Shown piece by piece: positions 1 through 8,297 of a DNA stretch of 64,000 nt. Source of the stretch: Opitutaceae bacterium (lineage in GTDB: Bacteria > Verrucomicrobiota > Verrucomicrobiia > Opitutales > Opitutaceae); NCBI GenBank assembly GCA_016794665.1, contig JAEUHB010000339.1:1-64000 (forward strand). The letters run 5' to 3'. Both the position numbers and the translations under genes were made by a program. The notes beneath the pieces are model-generated. The model had not been told where the DNA came from. It ran no database searches and saw only the letters and a list, made by a program, of their open reading frames with translations. Every line of letters starts with the position of its first letter. The stretch's first letter is position 1.

Positions 1-426
1 TCCGTCATCGCCACCGCCTTCGGCGGCCTGCCCGAGCTGCGCGAGCGATTCACGCCGGACGAAGTGATCCACGATCCGACCCGCGCCGCCGTGGTGCGCC
101 GCGAGATCACCGAGTTCTTTGAAAACAAGCGGCGGGACTTCACGGTGACGCTCGCGGCCAGCGGCACGCCCTTCCAGCAACGCGTGTGGGCGGCGCTCCG
201 CGCGATTCCGCGGGGCGAGACGCGCACCTATGCCCAGCTGGCCGCCGCCATCGGAAATCCCGACGCCGCGCGCGCCGTCGGCCGTGCCAACGCCACCAAT
301 CCTATCTGCGTGATCATCCCATGCCATCGCGTCATCGGCGCCGACGGCTCGCTCACGGGCTTCGCGTTTGGCGAAGACATCAAGCGCCGGCTGCTCGAGC
401 ACGAGCGGACGCCCGCGGCCGCCTGA
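1..426 (+). CDS. ogt: O6-alkylguanine-DNA alkyltransferase (MGMT/Ogt type), 3' part
   Basis: The frame is open from the first base, so the gene starts upstream and only the last 141 codons are present. The protein transfers an alkyl group from O6-alkylguanine in DNA to its own cysteine, a suicide repair reaction. The acceptor cysteine is in IIPCHRVIG (codon at 322-324). The preceding DNA-binding helix-turn-helix (RVWAALRAIPRGETRTYAQL) and the GRANATNP hinge are also clear. The tail after the active site (SLTGFAFGEDIKRRLLEHE) differs from the usual glycine-rich GYxGGxxxK form, so substrate handling may differ. Whether the complete protein is a single-domain Ogt or the C-terminal half of an Ada-like fusion cannot be told from this end. 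Confidence 0.88.
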   Translation, partial: SVIATAFGGLPELRERFTPDEVIHDPTRAAVVRREITEFFENKRRDFTVTLAASGTPFQQRVWAALRAIPRGETRTYAQLAAAIGNPDAARAVGRANATNPICVIIPCHRVIGADGSLTGFAFGEDIKRRLLEHERTPAAA

Positions 427-435
427 CGCGCCCGC

Positions 436-1095
436 CTAGCGGCCGGCCGTGGCCGCCTCGTGCAGTCGCACGATGAAGCGCTTCAGCTTCGCCTCGTCCT
501 TCACGCCCGGCGCGGATTCGACTCCGCTGTTCACATCGACGAACTTGGCGCCGCTCGCGCGCAGCGCCTCGCCGATATTCTCCGGGTTGAGCCCGCCCGC
601 GAGGATCCAGAAATTTTCCGGGTGCGCGGCCTGCGCGCGCGCGAAGCCGGCCCAATCGCCGGTCTTCCCCGAACCGCCGAAGCCAGCGGCGTGAAAGGTG
701 TCGAAGAGGATGAACTTCGCCGCGGCGCGGACGGCGGCGGGAACCCCCGTGCCGGGCGGGAGCTTCGGCGCGAGCCACAGATGCTTGTGCCCGACGAGCT
801 CCGACCATGCGCGAAGGTCGGACTCCGGCACTTCGAGCCGGTGGTGAATCTGGAAATAGTCGAAACCCGCGTCGCGCTGCGCCGCGAGCGTGTCGAGCGT
901 CGGCTCGACCGAGACGGCGACCTTGCGGCGCTGCGGCAGCCGCGGCGCCATCGCCTGAAATTGCGCGAGCGAGATGCCCCGCGGCGACTGAGGGTGAAAA
1001 ATAAACCCGAGGAAATCCGCCCCGCACCGATCGGCGAATTCCGCGTCGACAAGCGAGCTGAGCCCGCAGACCTTGACTCGGATGCCGTCGATCAT
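436..1095 (-). CDS. trpF: Phosphoribosylanthranilate isomerase
   Basis: 219 residues, a normal length for TrpF, which converts N-(5-phosphoribosyl)anthranilate to the CdRP intermediate of tryptophan synthesis in the cytoplasm. The TIM-barrel landmarks are visible: N-terminal RVKVCGLSS with the catalytic cysteine, GADFLGFIFHPQSPR, the FGGSGKTGDW loop, ILAGGLNPENIGEAL, and VDVNSGVESAPGVKD near the C-terminus. The start chosen is the ATG of MIDGIRVKVCG; the frame is open further upstream, but that overlaps hemD. It lies 8 bases after hemD on the same strand, so hemC-hemD-trpF look like one transcript, an unusual pairing of haem and tryptophan genes. It converges on the alkyltransferase gene with only 9 bases between the stops. 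Confidence 0.93.
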   Translation of the reverse strand: MIDGIRVKVCGLSSLVDAEFADRCGADFLGFIFHPQSPRGISLAQFQAMAPRLPQRRKVAVSVEPTLDTLAAQRDAGFDYFQIHHRLEVPESDLRAWSELVGHKHLWLAPKLPPGTGVPAAVRAAAKFILFDTFHAAGFGGSGKTGDWAGFARAQAAHPENFWILAGGLNPENIGEALRASGAKFVDVNSGVESAPGVKDEAKLKRFIVRLHEAATAGR

Positions 1096-1103
1096 CGGGA
1101 GGT

Positions 1104-1889
1104 TCAGCCCAGTTTCTTCACCAGCGCCTCCACCAGCGCGTCGAGGCTTGGCGTCTTGGCCGTGAAGTCGATCGGCATGCCCACCTTTTTCATCGTCTCG
1201 CTCGTCTGCGGGCCGATGCTGCCGGCGAGGGGGCGCTTCGCGTTCTTGCCGAGCTTCAGCGCTGCGGCTTGGTCCACAAAGGACTGCACCGCCGACGAAC
1301 TCGCGAACAGGATCGCATCGGCGCCACGCGCCCGAAAATCCGCGGCCACGGGATCGGCGCTGAGGTCGGTTTTCTCGGTCTTGTAGACCTGGAGACGGTC
1401 GACGATGGCGCGGGCTTCCTCGAGTTTCTGCACCAGTTCCTCCCGGTTGAGGTTGCCCGAAATCACGAGCACCTTGGCGCTGTCCAAGCTGCCGGTGGCG
1501 ATCAGGTCGTCGGCGAGCGCGGCGCCGGTGGCGACTTTGGGCTGGCACTCGATCTTGAGGTGTTTCTCGCGGATGGCGGCGGCGGTGGTGTCGCCGACAG
1601 CGGCAAAGCGGAGCAGGCCGAGCGAGCGGATGTCGTCGTAGACGCGCAGGAACTCATCGAAGAAGAATCGCACGCCATTGGCGCTGGTGAACACGATCCA
1701 GTCGTAGCTGCCGAGCTCGGAGAGCACGTCGTGCAGCGAGTGGAGGTCGATGTCCCTCTTCACGGCGATGAGCGGCAGCTCGATCACCTCGGCGCCGAGC
1801 GCGACAAGCTTGGCGGCCAGCTCGGGCGATTGCTCGCGCGCGCGAGTGACGGCGATCCGACGGCTGGAAAGAGGGGGAGAAGCGGTCAT
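1104..1889 (-). CDS. hemD: Uroporphyrinogen-III synthase
   Basis: 261 residues from the ATG of MTASPPLSS. The enzyme cyclises and inverts ring D of hydroxymethylbilane to give uroporphyrinogen III. HemD is poorly conserved, but the pattern fits: N-terminal RRIAVTRAREQSPELAAKL, a DWIVFTSANGVRFFF segment near residue 80, and the second-domain DAILFASSSAVQSFVDQ followed by GSIGPQTSETMKKVG. The start overlaps the hemC stop (ATGA), which implies translational coupling and supports this start over a longer reading that runs back into hemC. The C-terminus (FTAKTPSLDALVEAL) is the usual family ending. Confidence 0.92.
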   Translation of the reverse strand: MTASPPLSSRRIAVTRAREQSPELAAKLVALGAEVIELPLIAVKRDIDLHSLHDVLSELGSYDWIVFTSANGVRFFFDEFLRVYDDIRSLGLLRFAAVGDTTAAAIREKHLKIECQPKVATGAALADDLIATGSLDSAKVLVISGNLNREELVQKLEEARAIVDRLQVYKTEKTDLSADPVAADFRARGADAILFASSSAVQSFVDQAAALKLGKNAKRPLAGSIGPQTSETMKKVGMPIDFTAKTPSLDALVEALVKKLG

Positions 1890-2743
1890 GAAATCAAGTG
1901 GAGGTCTCGCAGCACGTGGGCCGCGGCGGCGTCGGGGTCGGAAAAATCCTCCGGTCGCAGCGAAACGGTGACGACGCCGCACTGCTCGTGAAAGAGGTGA
2001 AGCGTCTCGCCCACGACGTGGGCACCGAGCGCCGTGTGACAGCCGCCGCCGAGCGCGGCCTGGAAGGCCCGCTCCATCGTCACCGCACGCATCGTGGCAC
2101 CATCAAAGACGGCGGCGAACTTCGCCGCATCATCAACCCGGCACTGCACCGCGATGGCGCCTTGGCCGACAGCGGGCACCATCTGCTCGTAGTCGAGCGG
2201 CGCAAATTCGAGGCCCGGCCACGTGTCGATGCCGAGGCGCTTCAAACCCGCCGCGGCGAGGATCGTGCCGTCGGCCACGGACTGATCCGCGATCTTCTTC
2301 AGGCGGGTGTCGACGTTGCCGCGCAGCTCGGTGAACACGGCATCGGGGAACAAGCGCGCGATTTGCCGGCGTCGGCGCGGGGAGCCCGTCGCGATCGTGG
2401 CCGGCGCATCCACGCCGGCGCGCAGGACCAGCACATCGCGCGCATCGGCGCGCGGCAGGTAGCCGCCGATGGCGAGGCCGGCCGGCATATCGCCGGGCAG
2501 GTCCTTGCAACTGTGCACCGCCACATCCGCCTTGCCCTGCTCGACGGCGGCCTCGAGCTCACTCGTGAAAAGGCCCTTGCCGCCGCGCTGCTCCAGGGAC
2601 CAGTCCGCCTGCTTGTCGCCGGTTGTGACGATTCTCCGCAGCTCGGTCTCGACCCCGAGCTGGTTGCGCAGATGCGCGGCCACCATCTCGGCCTGCGCGA
2701 GGGCGAGCGGGCTTTTGCGCGTGGCGAGGACAAGTTTGGTCAT
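1886..2743 (-). CDS. hemC: Porphobilinogen deaminase (hydroxymethylbilane synthase)
   Basis: 285 residues. It polymerises four porphobilinogens into hydroxymethylbilane, the substrate of the HemD encoded next. The start LVLATRKSPLALAQAE is typical, VHSCKDLPGDMP matches the HSxKD substrate site, and Cys235 in GGGCHTALGAH is the expected dipyrromethane-cofactor attachment residue. TGSPRRRRQIA and ELRGNVDTRLKK are the conserved arginine-rich loops. The protein is a little shorter than the usual 300-315 residues at the C-terminus. A terminator-like hairpin for ilvC ends only four bases upstream of this ATG, so no separate promoter fits between them. Confidence 0.96.
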   Translation of the reverse strand: MTKLVLATRKSPLALAQAEMVAAHLRNQLGVETELRRIVTTGDKQADWSLEQRGGKGLFTSELEAAVEQGKADVAVHSCKDLPGDMPAGLAIGGYLPRADARDVLVLRAGVDAPATIATGSPRRRRQIARLFPDAVFTELRGNVDTRLKKIADQSVADGTILAAAGLKRLGIDTWPGLEFAPLDYEQMVPAVGQGAIAVQCRVDDAAKFAAVFDGATMRAVTMERAFQAALGGGCHTALGAHVVGETLHLFHEQCGVVTVSLRPEDFSDPDAAAAHVLRDLHLIS

Positions 2744-2747
2744 CGGG

Positions 2748-2785
2748 AAAAACAGAAGGCGCAGAGAGCGAATCTCTGCGCCTTC
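2748..2785 (-). terminator. Rho-independent terminator after ilvC
   Basis: A perfect 13-bp inverted repeat (2755-2767 with 2773-2785, loop GCGAA) lies 24 bases beyond the ilvC stop. On the minus strand it is followed within two bases by five consecutive Ts (2748-2752). This is a textbook intrinsic terminator. The T-run ends four bases before the hemC start codon, so the same structure would also sit in the hemC leader. Confidence 0.85.
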
Positions 2786-2809
2786 GAAATGCAGAGTCGC
2801 CGGCCCGGA

Positions 2810-3838
2810 TCAGGAGTAGGAAGCCTGCACGCCCTTGATGTTCTTCTTGGTCATCCAAGGCATCATCGAGCGGAGGTAGGCTCCGGTCTTCTCGATCTTG
2901 TGGGCTTCGCCGGCCTTCAGGAGCTTGTTGTAGTTCTTCAGGCCGCCCTTGTATTCCGCCACCCACTGCTTGGTGAACTTGCCGGTCTGGATCTCTTTAA
3001 GGATCTTCTTCATCTCGGCCTTGGTCTTCTTGTTCACGACGCGCGGGCCGCGGGTGATGTCGCCGTATTTCGCGGTCTCGGAGATCGAGAAGCGCATGCC
3101 GGCGATGCCGGACTCATACATCAGATCGCAGATGAGCTTCAGTTCGTGGAGGCACTCGAAGTAGGCCATCTCGGGCTGGTAGCCCGCCTCGACGAGCGTC
3201 TCGAAGCCCGCCTGCACGAGCGCGCTGGCGCCACCGCAGAGCACGGCCTGCTCGCCGAAAAGATCGGTCTCGGTCTCTTCCTTGAAGGAGGTCTTGAGCA
3301 CGCCGGCGCGGGTGGACCCGATGCCCTTGGCCCAGGCAAGCGCGGTCTTGAGGGCCTTCTTGGACTTGTCCTGCGCGACGGCGACGAGGGCGGGCATGCC
3401 CTTGCCCTCGGCGTAGAGGCGGCGGACCATGTGGCCGGGGCCCTTGGGCGCGACCATGATGCAGTCGATGTCCTTGTGCAGCTTGATGAGGCCGAAGTGA
3501 ACGGACAGGCCGTGCGAGAAGAGGAGCGTCTTGCCCTTGGAGAGATTGGGGAGGATGTCCTGCAGGTAGACGTCGGCCTGCTTCATGTCGGGCAAGCCGA
3601 CCATCATGACATCGGCTCGGCGCACGGCCTCGGCGGTGTCGAAGACCTCGAAGCCGTGCTGCTCCGCGACGGCGCGGGACTTGGAGCCGGGATAGAGGCC
3701 GATGATGACCTTGCAACCGCTGTCCTTCAGGTTGAGCGCGTGGGCGTGGCCCTGCGACCCGTAGCCGAGGATGGCGAGCGTTTTGTTGGCGAACACGCCG
3801 AGATCGGCGTCTTTGTCGGTGTAGACTTTGGCGGGCAT
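2810..3838 (-). CDS. ilvC: Ketol-acid reductoisomerase (NADP+)
   Basis: 342 residues, the size of class I KARI. It performs the Mg-dependent alkyl migration and NADPH reduction of acetolactate or acetohydroxybutyrate in valine and isoleucine synthesis. The Rossmann motif [11 protein letters not shown] is at residues 24-34. The catalytic [19 protein letters not shown], the [19 protein letters not shown] metal-site helix and [11 protein letters not shown] are all intact. It follows ilvN in the same direction with a 58-base gap containing a short direct repeat, so the two branched-chain genes probably form a unit ended by the hairpin at 2748-2785. The catalytic subunit gene ilvB is not in the window. 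Confidence 0.97.
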   Translation of the reverse strand: MPAKVYTDKDADLGVFANKTLAILGYGSQGHAHALNLKDSGCKVIIGLYPGSKSRAVAEQHGFEVFDTAEAVRRADVMMVGLPDMKQADVYLQDILPNLSKGKTLLFSHGLSVHFGLIKLHKDIDCIMVAPKGPGHMVRRLYAEGKGMPALVAVAQDKSKKALKTALAWAKGIGSTRAGVLKTSFKEETETDLFGEQAVLCGGASALVQAGFETLVEAGYQPEMAYFECLHELKLICDLMYESGIAGMRFSISETAKYGDITRGPRVVNKKTKAEMKKILKEIQTGKFTKQWVAEYKGGLKNYNKLLKAGEAHKIEKTGAYLRSMMPWMTKKNIKGVQASYS

Positions 3839-3843
3839 GATGA

Positions 3844-3878
3844 GATTTTCGATTTGGGATTCTCGATTTTCGATTTGG
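3844..3878. repeat. 14-bp direct repeat in the ilvN-ilvC gap
   Basis: The sequence GATTTTCGATTTGG occurs at 3844-3857 and again at 3865-3878, a 21-base period, in an AT-rich island between ilvN and ilvC. It occupies the ilvC leader. It could be replication-slippage debris or a binding-site pair; nothing else supports a function. Confidence 0.6.
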
Positions 3879-3896
3879 AAAGTGCGAAGCGCGGCT

Positions 3897-4367
3897 TCAG
3901 CGCTTCAAGGCAAGACGCCCAGTGCGGGCGAGCTCGATGATGCCGAAGGGCGCGAGCAGGCTGAGGAGCGCGGTCACCTTCTCGTCGGAGCCGGTGAGCT
4001 CGATGATGAGGTTGTCGGCGGCGAGGTTGACGATTTTCGCGCGAAAGATGTCGGCAATCTGGACAATCTCGGAGCGAGTCTGGGCATCGGCCTTCACCTT
4101 CACGAGGACGAGCTCGCGGTCGACCGACTGGCCGTCCTTGAAGTCGATCACCTCGACCACATTGATGAGCTTCCGGAGCTGACGGATGCAGAGCTCGAGC
4201 TGGGCCTCGTCGCCCTTCAGCACGGCAGTGATGCGCGAGAGCGAGGCATCGTGCGTGGGCGCGACGTTGAGGGAGTCGATGTTGAAGCCGCGGCCGGAAA
4301 ACAGCCCGGAAACGCGCGCCAGAACGCCGAACTTGTTCTCAACGAGGACGGAGATCGTGTGTCGCAT
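3897..4367 (-). CDS. ilvN: Acetolactate synthase small (regulatory) subunit
   Basis: 156 residues, the ilvN/ilvH size. The N-terminal ACT domain begins at [19 protein letters not shown] and continues with [16 protein letters not shown], the canonical valine-binding region. The C-terminal ALS-small domain includes [16 protein letters not shown] and [13 protein letters not shown]. The partner is the catalytic IlvB subunit, not encoded here; binding of valine gives feedback inhibition. The ATG at 4367 is chosen because a longer reading would run into the tRNA-Val gene immediately upstream. Confidence 0.94.
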   Translation of the reverse strand: MRHTISVLVENKFGVLARVSGLFSGRGFNIDSLNVAPTHDASLSRITAVLKGDEAQLELCIRQLRKLINVVEVIDFKDGQSVDRELVLVKVKADAQTRSEIVQIADIFRAKIVNLAADNLIIELTGSDEKVTALLSLLAPFGIIELARTGRLALKR

Positions 4368-4391
4368 GGAGGTTTGGATGAAAAATGGGAA

Positions 4392-4468
4392 TGGTGGACG
4401 CTGAGGGACTCGAACCCCCGACACCCTCGGTGTAAACGAGGTGCTCTAACCAACTGAGCTAAGCGTCC
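4392..4468 (-). tRNA. tRNA-Val (anticodon UAC)
   Basis: A full cloverleaf reads on the minus strand: acceptor GGACGCT/AGCGTCC, D arm AGCTCAGTTGGTTAGAGC, anticodon stem CCTCG/CGAGG with loop TTTACAC giving anticodon TAC, and T arm GGGGTTCGAGTCCC. The discriminator A (4395) is followed by an encoded CCA (4394-4392). A valine tRNA directly upstream of the branched-chain gene ilvN is suggestive, but may be chance. Confidence 0.97.
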
Positions 4469-4621
4469 GAGCCAGCGGGAAAGCAAATCCGGCGGCAGGC
4501 GCCCATGACAAGGAATTATTCGGGCAGGCGGGGCGGCGTCGGCAAGGCCCCTAGAGTCGATGCCGGCGCGTCCGGGGCGACGCCCGCTCGTCCGCACCCG
4601 CAAATCCAGCCTGGGCCACCG

Positions 4622-7600
4622 CTATAGATCAAACGTCGCGCTCAGGATAAACTGTCGCGGATCGACGATGCGGTAGGTGTGGGGCGTGCCGTCGGGGAAA
4701 GCGCCGATGGGCTGCAATCGGTCTCCCGCTTCCTGGAGGTTGCGGATGTTGAGCTGGAAGCTTGCGCCGACACGGTTGGCCCAGAGCCGGGTGCGGTAGC
4801 GCAAATTGACGTCGAGCGAGTAGTGACCGGAGGTCTTCTTGCCAAAGAAATCACCGCGGTCCCAGATCGGGTTGTTGCGGTCGAGGTCGGTGATGGTGGC
4901 GGGGAGCTTCTGCACGCCGTAGTAGCCGAGGAAGCCCTTGTCGGCAAAACGCAGCGCGCCGCCGACCTCGAACTTCTTCAGCTGCTCGTGCTGCGTGATG
5001 CCGGCGAACTTGAAGTTGGTGCTGAAGCGCGCGGAGTATTTCCGGATGTTGGGCTGCGGCGTGCCTTCGGACTGCTGCACGACGGCATAGGGCGAGCCAA
5101 CGAAGACCGCGAAATTCTGCGCGGCGGTCTGCGCGCCGCCGTAGTTGGTGTTCCACCAGAGCTGGCCCGTGCGCTGATCGCGAATGGTCGTCCAGACGGG
5201 CATGCGCTCGCTGATCCACTGGGCGATGTCCTTGGAGACGTTGGCGTTCTTGGACTCGTTCTTCGTGATCGAGGCGGCGACAGTCCAATAATTCGTGGGG
5301 TTGTAGTTGAGCTCAATCTCCTTGCCGGTGGCGATGATGTCGTTGGTCGAGGATATCTGGCCGGCATCGAACGCGGCCTCGATCGCCAGCTGCCGCTCCC
5401 ACGGAATACCCATCTGGCGGCCGACCTCGGTCTCGATCTGTGACTGGGTCCACGTCGGGTTGGTGGCGGCGACCCATGCGAGGGCCTGAGTCTGAAGGAG
5501 GAAGGCGGCGGTGGAAGCCACATCCGTGCGCGTGACGCGCTGCGCGATCGTGCCAGCGTCGCCGCCGCGCGTCTTGAGCTGCTTGGTCTCGTAGCTGTTC
5601 ACACGGAGGACGAACTTGTTGTCGAAGAGATTGAGCGCGAAACCGTAGTCCTTGCCCTGACCGGACGGATTCGGCAGCGGGCGGAGGTAGAGGTCCACCC
5701 GTGGGTCCTGAGGGCGGAACGAGTCGGACCGATTGTAGGAGAGCGAGAGGCCATTGAGCGCCTGACCCAGGAAACGCTCCGTGCCCGAACCCTGCGCCAG
5801 CCGATTCACGAACCCCCAACCCCGGAACGGCCGTGCCACAACGCCTTTCTGGGTCGTGTCGCCCTCGTTGAAACGGTAGTCGCCGGCGGCCCAATGGTTG
5901 ATGGACTCGTAGTCGAAGGACATGCCATCGGCGTTGAGGCGCTGGGGCGTGGAGCCGTTCTTCACGAACTGCTGGTCGGAGCGTTTGCCCAAGGTCGTGA
6001 CGATGCGGCTGTCGAAGAAATGGCTTTGGATGACGCCGCCGAGGGTCTTGAGGATCGTCTTCGAGTTGTTGCCGGCGCCGGTGCGGTCGGTCGTCGCGAT
6101 CTGGCTGATGAGCGTGGGCTCGCGGACAAAACCGGTCGTCGGATTGCCGTAGAAGAAGGGGTAGTTGCCGAAGCTGAATTCCGCGGGGGCGTAGTCGATG
6201 TTGTTACCCTGGTTGTCGCCGAGGTAGTAGCGGTAGTAGCCGCGGGTGATGTTGGCGGCGGCGGCGGGGCCGCCACCGATGGCGCCTTGGTTGACGCGCG
6301 AGGCGCCGGCCGGAATCCACGCATGGGCGCTGGCGATGCCGTCCTTGTAGGCGTAGCGGCGATTGATGCGGTATTTGTATTCGTCGTAGCCGGAGATCTG
6401 ATGCAGGCCGAGCCACTTGAGGGCTCCCTTTTCCTGCGTGAAGTCGAGGCGATAGCCGATTTGGGCCCGGTAGGTGTCCCACTTCTGCGGCTGCCAGGTG
6501 GTGAAGGGCTGGTCGACGCCCATGTAGGGGCGAAGGAAAAACGGATTCGGGGAGCCGTCGATCAGACGCTCGTTGGGATCGATGAGGAGCTGGCCGGACT
6601 GGCCGTTGGCATTGAGCTCACCCATGATGTTGCGGGTGTAGCGCTGCGAATCCTCGCGGAAGAACGCGAACTGCGCGTCGACGCGGTGCATCGGGTGATC
6701 GACGATGTTCTGGTCAATCTGCACGAGGCTCGTGAACGTGCGGTCCATCACGCGGTTCATGGCCTGGAGGTTCTGCTCGGACCAGTCGTAGAGCGACCGG
6801 CTGCTGACACTGGGGGTGGTGGTGAACAGCGGCTGGCCGGTGAAACGGCCGGCGGCGATGCCGGCGCCGGCGCTGACCGATTGGTAGCGGAGCGTGCCGG
6901 AACCGGTGCCGGGGTTGGTGCTCGAGGTGGAGCCGCTGGTGCCGAGGAGCTCGAGGCCGCGCTGGCCGACATAGGCGTAGAAGCGCCCGCTGCCGGTAAA
7001 GCTGCGATTGAAGTAGTCGGGGAACGGCGCGTTTTCATTGGCGAAGGGGCCGAGCGTCTGGCCGCCGACGTGGATGACCTGAGCGACCGGATCCCAGGTG
7101 GGGCGGCCATTCGCGATCCAATAGGAGATGTTGTCGCGGGGCGGGCTGGCATTGGGGCGGTTGCCGTTCATCCGATACACATTGTAGGAGGCGCTGATGG
7201 TGGTCTTCTTGAACGGCGAGTATTTGATCATGCCGTTGTAGCGGACGATGTTCACGCCGGAGGGCTTGCGGATGAAGCCGTCGTGCTGGAAGGCGCCGTT
7301 GACCCGCAACGAGAGCACGCGCGGGATGATCACGCGGTTGAGATCGAGGCTCGTGCGGTAGCCGCCGTAACTGTCGGCGCGCGCGGCGAACTGCGAGCGG
7401 TTGCGCGAGAGGTTGGCGGAGGCGGGCACCATGTTGAGCGTGCCCGACGGGTTGCCGAGGCCGGAGATGGTGGCGTTGGGGCCGCGGCTGAGTTCGAGGG
7501 CCTCGATGCCGAGAGGATCGACCGGAACGCGGTTCATGGTCTCGAAGTTGCCGAGCGAGACATTGGCGGCGGCGATGCCGCGGACGCGGTTGGCCCCGGT

Positions 7601-8131
7601 GGGATTGAGGCTCACGTTCTCCTGCACGTCGCCGTTTCGGTTCACCTCGAAATCGGTGTAGTTGTGCGTGCCCTCGGAGCTGGCGAGGTAGAGGAACGCG
7701 TCGTTGATGTCCAACATGCCGAAGTCCGCCATCTGCTCCTTCGACATCACGGTGATGGAGGAAGCGAGGTCCTCGAGCTTGGTGTTGAAGCGCGTCCCGG
7801 ACATCGTGTTGGCGGCGTAGTAGCCCTTGGTGTCCGTCGTGACCTCGAAGGGCGAAAGCTTGACGACTTCGTCGCGCGCGGCGGAGTCGCCGGCCCCGGA
7901 CGTGGCGCGAGGTGCGGCGGCGGCGCGGCGGATGTCGGCGTCGAGCGCAGCCTGCTCATTGCCATCGAGCACGCCGTTGCGGTTAGTGTCGTATTTGGCG
8001 AGCGTGGCGGCGTCGACGCCGCGCCCGGGCGCCACCTGGGCGCGAGATGCGGTGGCGAGCGCGGCCGCGAGGCCGAGCGCGAAGAGCGCACGCCGGCCGG
8101 GAACGAATCGAGAACGCAGGGGCGATTTCAT
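4622..8131 (-). CDS. TonB-dependent outer-membrane receptor with N-terminal EF-hand loop
   Basis: 1169 residues from MKSPLRSRFVPG. A signal peptide (basic start, then ALFALGLAAALATASRA) precedes a short periplasmic segment. Residues 48-59 form a perfect 12-residue EF-hand loop, DTNRNGVLDGNE. A KLSPFEV stretch at 91-97 leads into the plug domain (MSGTRFNTKLEDLASSITV, then ALELSRGPNATISGLGNPSG), followed by a long beta-barrel ending in RQFILSATFDL. Such receptors import large or scarce ligands using TonB energy; the substrate cannot be read from sequence. A start 36 bases upstream (8167) is possible, but the chosen one places the signal peptide correctly. The gene stands alone, with tRNA-Val downstream. 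The style is that of the expanded Opitutaceae receptor families. Confidence 0.93.
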   Translation of the reverse strand: MKSPLRSRFVPGRRALFALGLAAALATASRAQVAPGRGVDAATLAKYDTNRNGVLDGNEQAALDADIRRAAAAPRATSGAGDSAARDEVVKLSPFEVTTDTKGYYAANTMSGTRFNTKLEDLASSITVMSKEQMADFGMLDINDAFLYLASSEGTHNYTDFEVNRNGDVQENVSLNPTGANRVRGIAAANVSLGNFETMNRVPVDPLGIEALELSRGPNATISGLGNPSGTLNMVPASANLSRNRSQFAARADSYGGYRTSLDLNRVIIPRVLSLRVNGAFQHDGFIRKPSGVNIVRYNGMIKYSPFKKTTISASYNVYRMNGNRPNASPPRDNISYWIANGRPTWDPVAQVIHVGGQTLGPFANENAPFPDYFNRSFTGSGRFYAYVGQRGLELLGTSGSTSSTNPGTGSGTLRYQSVSAGAGIAAGRFTGQPLFTTTPSVSSRSLYDWSEQNLQAMNRVMDRTFTSLVQIDQNIVDHPMHRVDAQFAFFREDSQRYTRNIMGELNANGQSGQLLIDPNERLIDGSPNPFFLRPYMGVDQPFTTWQPQKWDTYRAQIGYRLDFTQEKGALKWLGLHQISGYDEYKYRINRRYAYKDGIASAHAWIPAGASRVNQGAIGGGPAAAANITRGYYRYYLGDNQGNNIDYAPAEFSFGNYPFFYGNPTTGFVREPTLISQIATTDRTGAGNNSKTILKTLGGVIQSHFFDSRIVTTLGKRSDQQFVKNGSTPQRLNADGMSFDYESINHWAAGDYRFNEGDTTQKGVVARPFRGWGFVNRLAQGSGTERFLGQALNGLSLSYNRSDSFRPQDPRVDLYLRPLPNPSGQGKDYGFALNLFDNKFVLRVNSYETKQLKTRGGDAGTIAQRVTRTDVASTAAFLLQTQALAWVAATNPTWTQSQIETEVGRQMGIPWERQLAIEAAFDAGQISSTNDIIATGKEIELNYNPTNYWTVAASITKNESKNANVSKDIAQWISERMPVWTTIRDQRTGQLWWNTNYGGAQTAAQNFAVFVGSPYAVVQQSEGTPQPNIRKYSARFSTNFKFAGITQHEQLKKFEVGGALRFADKGFLGYYGVQKLPATITDLDRNNPIWDRGDFFGKKTSGHYSLDVNLRYRTRLWANRVGASFQLNIRNLQEAGDRLQPIGAFPDGTPHTYRIVDPRQFILSATFDL

Positions 8132-8250
8132 AGCGAGGGGCTTGGGTTTGCTGGGGCTCGCGGACAATCACGAGCCGCGCACGGGAAAATCTCTTCGCCG
8201 CAACCCAAGAGCACAAGCCAGGACACCGCAAACCAGAGGCGATCTGAGCG

Positions 8251-8280
8251 CGCGCCAACGCGGACAGTCCGCGAAGCGCG
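8251..8280. other. GC-rich stem-loop downstream of the 8298-8981 gene
   Basis: CGCGGA (8259-8264) pairs with TCCGCG (8268-8273) around a 3-base loop, and an outer CGCGC/GCGCG pair (8251-8255 with 8276-8280) extends the stem. It begins 18 bases after the stop of the secreted-protein gene and lacks a T-run. It may be a 3'-end stabilising or weak terminating hairpin. The rest of 8132-8297, between the receptor and this gene, shows nothing else recognisable. Confidence 0.4.
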
Positions 8281-8297
8281 AAGTCACGCCCGTGGAA

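Noticed and set aside
1898-3940. 680-codon open frame on the plus strand
   Set aside because: Antisense to hemC and ilvC, which are unambiguous on the minus strand.
4469-4621. Search for a terminator after the TonB receptor
   Set aside because: Only GC-rich short stems without T-runs are present; nothing convincing between the receptor stop and tRNA-Val.
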